From Streptomyces dangxiongensis (lineage in GTDB: Bacteria; Actinomycetota; Actinomycetes; Streptomycetales; Streptomycetaceae): a stretch of DNA of 64,000 nucleotides. Of this stretch, positions 60,426-64,000 are shown piece by piece. The position numbers and the translations under genes are program-made. The notes beneath the pieces are model-generated. The model was not told where the DNA came from, searched no databases, and saw only the letters and a program-made list of their open reading frames with translations. The stretch covers positions 4,340,001 to 4,404,000 of the forward strand of contig NZ_CP033073.1 in the NCBI RefSeq assembly GCF_003675325.1, read 5' to 3'. Numbering within the stretch: position 1 is the first letter of the stretch; each line of letters opens with the position of its first letter.

Positions 60426-62805
60426 GGCCCACCCATCTCCAGACGAACTCCAGCAGAACCGCCGCCCCCACCGCCGCCCCCGCCGCCGTCCACGGCAGCT
60501 CCACGCCGACCAGTTCGAGCGCGAAGAATTCCCGCAGGGCCGGCACCACGAGGACGAGCAGGAACGCCACGCCCATCGCCGCCACCAGCGCCACCCGCCA
60601 CCAGGTGTAGGGCCGCGCGATGATCGCGAGCACCCACAGGGAGATCAGGAACAGGGTCAGGGTGGCCGCGCTGGTCTCCGCCTCCAGGGCGCCCGGGCCG
60701 GTGTAGTGGTGGCGGGCGAGCAGGTACGTCACGAAGGTCGCCCCGCCGGCCACCACGCCCCCGGGAACCGCGTACCGCATCACCCGGCGCACGAAGTGGG
60801 GCTGTGCCCGCTCCCCGTTGGGCGCCAGGGCGAGGAAGAAGGCCGGCACGCCGATGGTGAGCGTGGACAGCAGGGTCAGATGCCGGGGCAGGAACGGGTA
60901 CTCCACCCGCGCGCACACCACCAGCACCGCCAGCAGTACCGAGTAGACGGTCTTGACCAGGAACAGTGTCGCCACGCGCGTGATGTTGCCGATCACCCGG
61001 CGGCCCTCGGCGACCACCGAGGGCAGGGTCGCGAAGCTGTTGTCCAGCAGCACGATCTGGGCCACCGCCCGGGTGGCCTCCGAACCCGAGCCCATGGCGA
61101 CACCGATGTCCGCGTCCTTCAGCGCCAGGACGTCGTTCACGCCGTCCCCGGTCATCGCGACCGTGTGCCCGCGTGACTGGAGCGCGCCGACCATGTCCCG
61201 TTTCCGCCGCGGGCCGACCCGCCCGAAGACGGTGTTCGCGTCGACGGCCTCGGCCAGGGCCGGCCGGTCGCCGGGGAGCCGCCGCGCGTCCACCGCCGTA
61301 CCCTCCAGTCCCAGTTTCGCGGCGACCGCGCCGACCGACACCGCGTTGTCCCCGGAGACGACCTTGGCGCGCACGCCCTGCTCCGCGAAATAGCGCAGGG
61401 TGCCGGCCGCGTCGGGGCGCAGCCGCTGTTCCAGCACGACCAGCGCGGTGGGGCGGGCACCCCGGGCCGGCTCGGCGTCGTCCAGGTCGCGGTTGGCCCG
61501 GGCCAGCAGCAGAACCCGCAGCCCCTGCTCGTTCAGCCGCCCGGTCTCGGCCAGGGCCGGGGCGGCGGGGTCGAGCAGGACGTCGGGGGCGCCCAGCAGC
61601 CAGGTGCTGATCTCGCCGTCGCCCTCGCTGAACGCGGCCCCGCTGTACTTGCGGGCGGAGGAGAACGGCAGCGACTCCACGCACCGCCAGTCGTCGCTGT
61701 CCGGACAGGCGTCGATGATCGCCTTGAGGGAGGCGTTGGGACGCGGGTCGGACTCGCCGAGCGCGCCGAGCACCTTGCGCACGTACGTCTCGTCCGCACC
61801 GTCCAGGGGCCGCAGCCCGGTGACGTTCATGCCGCCCTCGGTGAGCGTGCCGGTCTTGTCCAGGCAGACGGTGTCGACGCGGGCCAGCCCCTCGATGGCC
61901 GGCAGCTCCTGCACCAGGCACTGTCTGCGGCCCAGCCGGATGACGCCGATCGCGAAGGCCACGGAGGTGAGCAGCACCAGCCCCTCCGGGACCATCGGCA
62001 CGATGCCGCCGACCGTGCGGGCGACGGCGTCCGCGGGGGCGTCGCTCTTGACGACGAGCTGGGTGACGACGAGTCCGAGGGCCGCCGGGACCATCATCCA
62101 GGTGACGTACCCGAGGATGGTGGAGATGCCGGTGCGCAGCTCGGAGTGGACGAGCGTGAACCGGGACGCCTCCTCGGCGAGCTGGGCGGCGTAGGCCTCG
62201 CGGCCGACCCGGGTCGCGGTGAAGGCACCACCGCCGGCGACGACGAAGCTGCCGGACATGACCCGGTCGCCGGGGCGCTTGACGACCGGCTCGGCCTCGC
62301 CGGTGAGCAGCGACTCGTCGATCTCCAGACCGTCCGCCTCCGCGCACACCCCGTCGACCACGACCCGGTCACCGGGGCCGATCTCGACGAGGTCGTCCAG
62401 GACGATCGCGTCGGTGCCGACCTCGACGGCGGACCCGTCCCGCCGTACCGTCGGCCGGGCCTCCCCGATCACCGCGAGCGAGTCCAGGGTCTGCTTCGCC
62501 CGCCATTCCTGCACGATGCCGATACCGGTGTTGGCGATGATCACGAAGCCGAAGAGGCTGTCCTGGACCGGTGCGACGCACAGCATGACCAGCCAGAGGA
62601 CGCCGATGATCGCGTTGAACCGGGTGAGGACGTTCGCCCGGACGATCTCCCGGAGCGACCGACTGCCGCGCACCGGCACGTCGTTGACCTGTCCCCGGGC
62701 GACGCGTTCCGCGACCTCGGCCCCGGTCAGCCCGCCCGGCCGGTGCGCGGGCGGGGTCGCGGGGTGGACGGGGTCGAGTTCCGCACCCGCGCCTATGGGG
62801 GTCAT
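60409..62805 (-). CDS. P-type cation ATPase, CtpE-like
   Basis: 798 residues. Actuator motif L-L-T-G-E-A-E-P (about 167-174), membrane-4 motif P-M-V-P-E-G-L (270-276), phosphorylation site C-L-D-K-T-G-T-L-T with Asp316, and the hinge M-T-G-D-G-V-N-D. Length and the PEGL signature match mycobacterial CtpE, a calcium-uptake ATPase; metal specificity here is inferred. It lacks N-terminal heavy-metal-binding domains. ATG at 62805. DUF2530 lies 59 bp upstream on the same strand. Confidence 0.9.
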   Translation of the reverse strand: MTPIGAGAELDPVHPATPPAHRPGGLTGAEVAERVARGQVNDVPVRGSRSLREIVRANVLTRFNAIIGVLWLVMLCVAPVQDSLFGFVIIANTGIGIVQEWRAKQTLDSLAVIGEARPTVRRDGSAVEVGTDAIVLDDLVEIGPGDRVVVDGVCAEADGLEIDESLLTGEAEPVVKRPGDRVMSGSFVVAGGGAFTATRVGREAYAAQLAEEASRFTLVHSELRTGISTILGYVTWMMVPAALGLVVTQLVVKSDAPADAVARTVGGIVPMVPEGLVLLTSVAFAIGVIRLGRRQCLVQELPAIEGLARVDTVCLDKTGTLTEGGMNVTGLRPLDGADETYVRKVLGALGESDPRPNASLKAIIDACPDSDDWRCVESLPFSSARKYSGAAFSEGDGEISTWLLGAPDVLLDPAAPALAETGRLNEQGLRVLLLARANRDLDDAEPARGARPTALVVLEQRLRPDAAGTLRYFAEQGVRAKVVSGDNAVSVGAVAAKLGLEGTAVDARRLPGDRPALAEAVDANTVFGRVGPRRKRDMVGALQSRGHTVAMTGDGVNDVLALKDADIGVAMGSGSEATRAVAQIVLLDNSFATLPSVVAEGRRVIGNITRVATLFLVKTVYSVLLAVLVVCARVEYPFLPRHLTLLSTLTIGVPAFFLALAPNGERAQPHFVRRVMRYAVPGGVVAGGATFVTYLLARHHYTGPGALEAETSAATLTLFLISLWVLAIIARPYTWWRVALVAAMGVAFLLVLVVPALREFFALELVGVELPWTAAGAAVGAAVLLEFVWRWVGRRFGS

Positions 62806-62864
62806 GTTCTCGACGGTACGTGCGGTTCCGCCCCGTCGCCCGCCGGATCGGGCCGGCCGGGCGG

Positions 62865-63131
62865 CTACTCGGCGGGCGCGGGCCGCGGCGCGGCGGCCCG
62901 CTTGAGCGCGGCGTCCCGCCTGCGCACGTACCAGACGCCGATCAGGCCCAGACCGCCGCCCGCCAGACACGTCCACAGCCACCACAGGTGCCCGTGGTCC
63001 TGGAACCAGCCGTAGAAGGGCAACTGGACGAGGAAGAGCACGAACCACACGATCGTGACGCCGGTGATGGTGGCGACCACGGGGCCCTCCAGGGGCTCCG
63101 GCGCTTCGTGCTGAGGGGTCCACTTGGCCAT
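62865..63131 (-). CDS. DUF2530 membrane protein
   Basis: 88 residues with two hydrophobic helices (V-V-A-T-I-T-G-V-T-I-V-W-F-V-L-F-L-V and L-W-W-L-W-T-C-L-A-G-G-G-L-G-L) and the DUF2530 core G-V-W-Y-V-R-R-R. Function unknown. Upstream of the CtpE-like gene on the same strand; divergent from the purine permease. Confidence 0.83.
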   Translation of the reverse strand: MAKWTPQHEAPEPLEGPVVATITGVTIVWFVLFLVQLPFYGWFQDHGHLWWLWTCLAGGGLGLIGVWYVRRRDAALKRAAAPRPAPAE

Positions 63132-63322
63132 GGGGACAGCTTACGAGGCGGCGCGGACGCGGCGGGCGGCGCGCACGACATCGGTGCCAGGCACGTTCTA
63201 CGCGCGGAGATAGCGATCTTCTCTCTCATACCTTCATACTGAAACCGTTTGTCTCTGACCACTTCCGCTCGTATGAAACTCCAACGGGGCTCGGGGGAAC
63301 CCCGCTGGTGATGAGGTTGCGC

Positions 63323-64000
63323 ATGTCCACCTCGGCACCTGCCAAGGTCCCCACCCCCGAGAAGCCGGGCGGTGCGTCCGGCTTCGGTCCCCTCGACCGC
63401 TACTTCCGGATCTCCGAGCGCGGCAGCTCCGTCGCCCGTGAGGTCCGCGGTGGTTTCGCCACCTTCTTCGCGATGGCGTACATCATCGTGCTGAACCCGA
63501 TCATCCTCGGCAGCGCGAAGGACATGTACGGGCACCACCTGGACAACGGCCAGTTGGTGACCGCCACCGCGCTGACGGCCGCGTTCAGCACGCTGCTGAT
63601 GGGCGTCATCGGCAACGTGCCGATCGCGCTCGCCGCCGGCCTCGGCGTGAACTCCGTCGTCGCGCTCCAGCTCGCGCCCCGGATGTCCTGGCCGGACGCC
63701 ATGGGCATGGTCGTCCTGGCCGGCTTCGTGGTCATGCTGCTGGTCGCCACCGGCCTGCGCGAGCGGGTCATGAACGCCGTGCCGTTCGGCCTGCGCAAGG
63801 CGATCGCGATCGGCATCGGCCTGTTCATCATGCTGATCGGCCTGGTCGACTCCGGGTTCGTCACCCGGATGCCGGACGCGGCCCAGACCACCGTCCCGCT
63901 CCAGCTCGGCACCGGCGGTCACCTCACCGGCTGGCCGGTGCTGATCTTCATCCTGGGCGCCCTGCTCACCTTCGCGCTCATCGTCCGCAAGGTGCCGGGC
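63323..64000 (+). CDS. NCS2/AzgA-type purine permease (partial, runs off the window)
   Basis: The first 226 residues are present. R-G-G-F-A-T-F-F-A-M-A-Y-I-I-V-L-N-P-I-I-L, T-A-T-A-L-T-A-A-F-S-T-L-L-M-G, A-A-G-L-G-V-N-S-V-V-A and G-L-R-K-A-I-A-I-G-I-G-L-F are the AzgA signatures of hypoxanthine/guanine/adenine uptake proteins. ATG at 63323 follows GATGAGG. The 190-bp leader holds inverted CTTCATAC / GTATGAA segments (about 63230 and 63271) and a CGGGG/CCCCG hairpin just before the start, but I see no purine riboswitch core. Confidence 0.9.
   Translation, partial: MSTSAPAKVPTPEKPGGASGFGPLDRYFRISERGSSVAREVRGGFATFFAMAYIIVLNPIILGSAKDMYGHHLDNGQLVTATALTAAFSTLLMGVIGNVPIALAAGLGVNSVVALQLAPRMSWPDAMGMVVLAGFVVMLLVATGLRERVMNAVPFGLRKAIAIGIGLFIMLIGLVDSGFVTRMPDAAQTTVPLQLGTGGHLTGWPVLIFILGALLTFALIVRKVPG

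Noticed and set aside
63132..63322. Possible purine riboswitch before the AzgA-type permease
   Set aside because: No conserved purine-riboswitch core (TATAAT...junction motifs) is visible; only small inverted segments occur.

Overview
The window is high-G+C chromosomal DNA from a Streptomyces. Several features point this way: strong GC3 bias, frequent GTG (and one apparent TTG and one CTG) start codons, and genes that are actinomycete signatures. These include the diguanylate cyclase CdgB, the futalosine menaquinone genes mqnB/mqnD, a WhiJ-type XRE/DUF397/anti-sigma triad, DUF3027, DUF3263, DUF2771, DasR-type operators and a CIRCE-controlled groEL2 without groES. Gene order resembles, from memory, the S. 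coelicolor SCO427x-SCO434x neighbourhood. Most of the window is therefore conserved core chromosome rather than an accessory island.

Layout. (1) 1-366: the left edge carries only the 3' half of a tRNA-Thr gene and its terminator, the usual footprint of an element integrated at a tRNA gene. (2) 0.4-8.4 kb: rhomboid-like membrane protein, FAD amine oxidase, two GNATs, pentapeptide-repeat protein, M1 peptidase lipoprotein, TerD, ArfB-like ribosome-rescue factor, flavin reductase. (3) 8.4-10.5 kb: cdgB behind a BldD-like palindrome. (4) 10.6-12.3 kb: the most disturbed stretch, with a carbohydrate-binding-type protein cut by an in-frame TAA, a possible decayed IS630 fragment and a small secreted Cys-containing protein, all in lower-GC DNA. 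(5) 12.4-17 kb: amino-sugar locus (nagK-nagA, a PfkB kinase, a divergent sugar-binding lipoprotein) with two DasR-like sites in the divergent promoter. (6) 17-21 kb: trehalose and glucosylglycerate genes (otsB, otsA, gpgS). (7) 21-23.5 kb: a SAM-I riboswitch in front of thrC-cysO, then a cold-shock gene. (8) 23.5-26.8 kb: two CIRCE elements, groEL2 and an old-yellow-enzyme reductase. (9) 26.8-31 kb: a MurNAc-recycling operon (RpiR regulator, murQ, PTS EIIBC). (10) 31-44 kb: assorted enzymes including cutC with a DasR-like site, a HelD-like ATPase, a GT87 mannosyltransferase, a frameshifted XPB-type helicase with its large partner, and a HAD phosphatase. (11) 44.5-48.5 kb: cold-shock protein, mqnD-mqnB, DUF2771 lipoprotein, MFS transporter. 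(12) 48.8-51.4 kb: DUF3027 and the WhiJ-type triad. (13) 51.4-64 kb: PhoD phosphatase, PPK2, YihY, a 1043-residue sacsin-like GHKL protein, two tandem secreted Ig-like paralogues, a CtpE-like P-type ATPase, DUF2530 and the start of an AzgA-type purine permease.

Themes. Cell-wall and chitin sugar recycling recurs (NagK/NagA/PfkB, MurQ/PTS/RpiR, DasR-like sites), as do compatible solutes (trehalose, glucosylglycerate) and developmental signalling (CdgB, WhiJ-type triad). Four genes carry fresh-looking disruptions: a TAA in the CBM-type gene, a 2-nt gain near the gpgS 3' end, an extra C in the XPB helicase, and a 10-bp tandem duplication just after a secreted-protein start codon. They are either real recent mutations or assembly errors, and that must be settled before any is interpreted. 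I did not find a convincing new defence or mobile system. The least explained items are the SAM riboswitch on threonine synthase, the XPB helicase/partner pair, the sacsin-like ATPase and the paired palindromic repeats upstream of the HelD-like gene.
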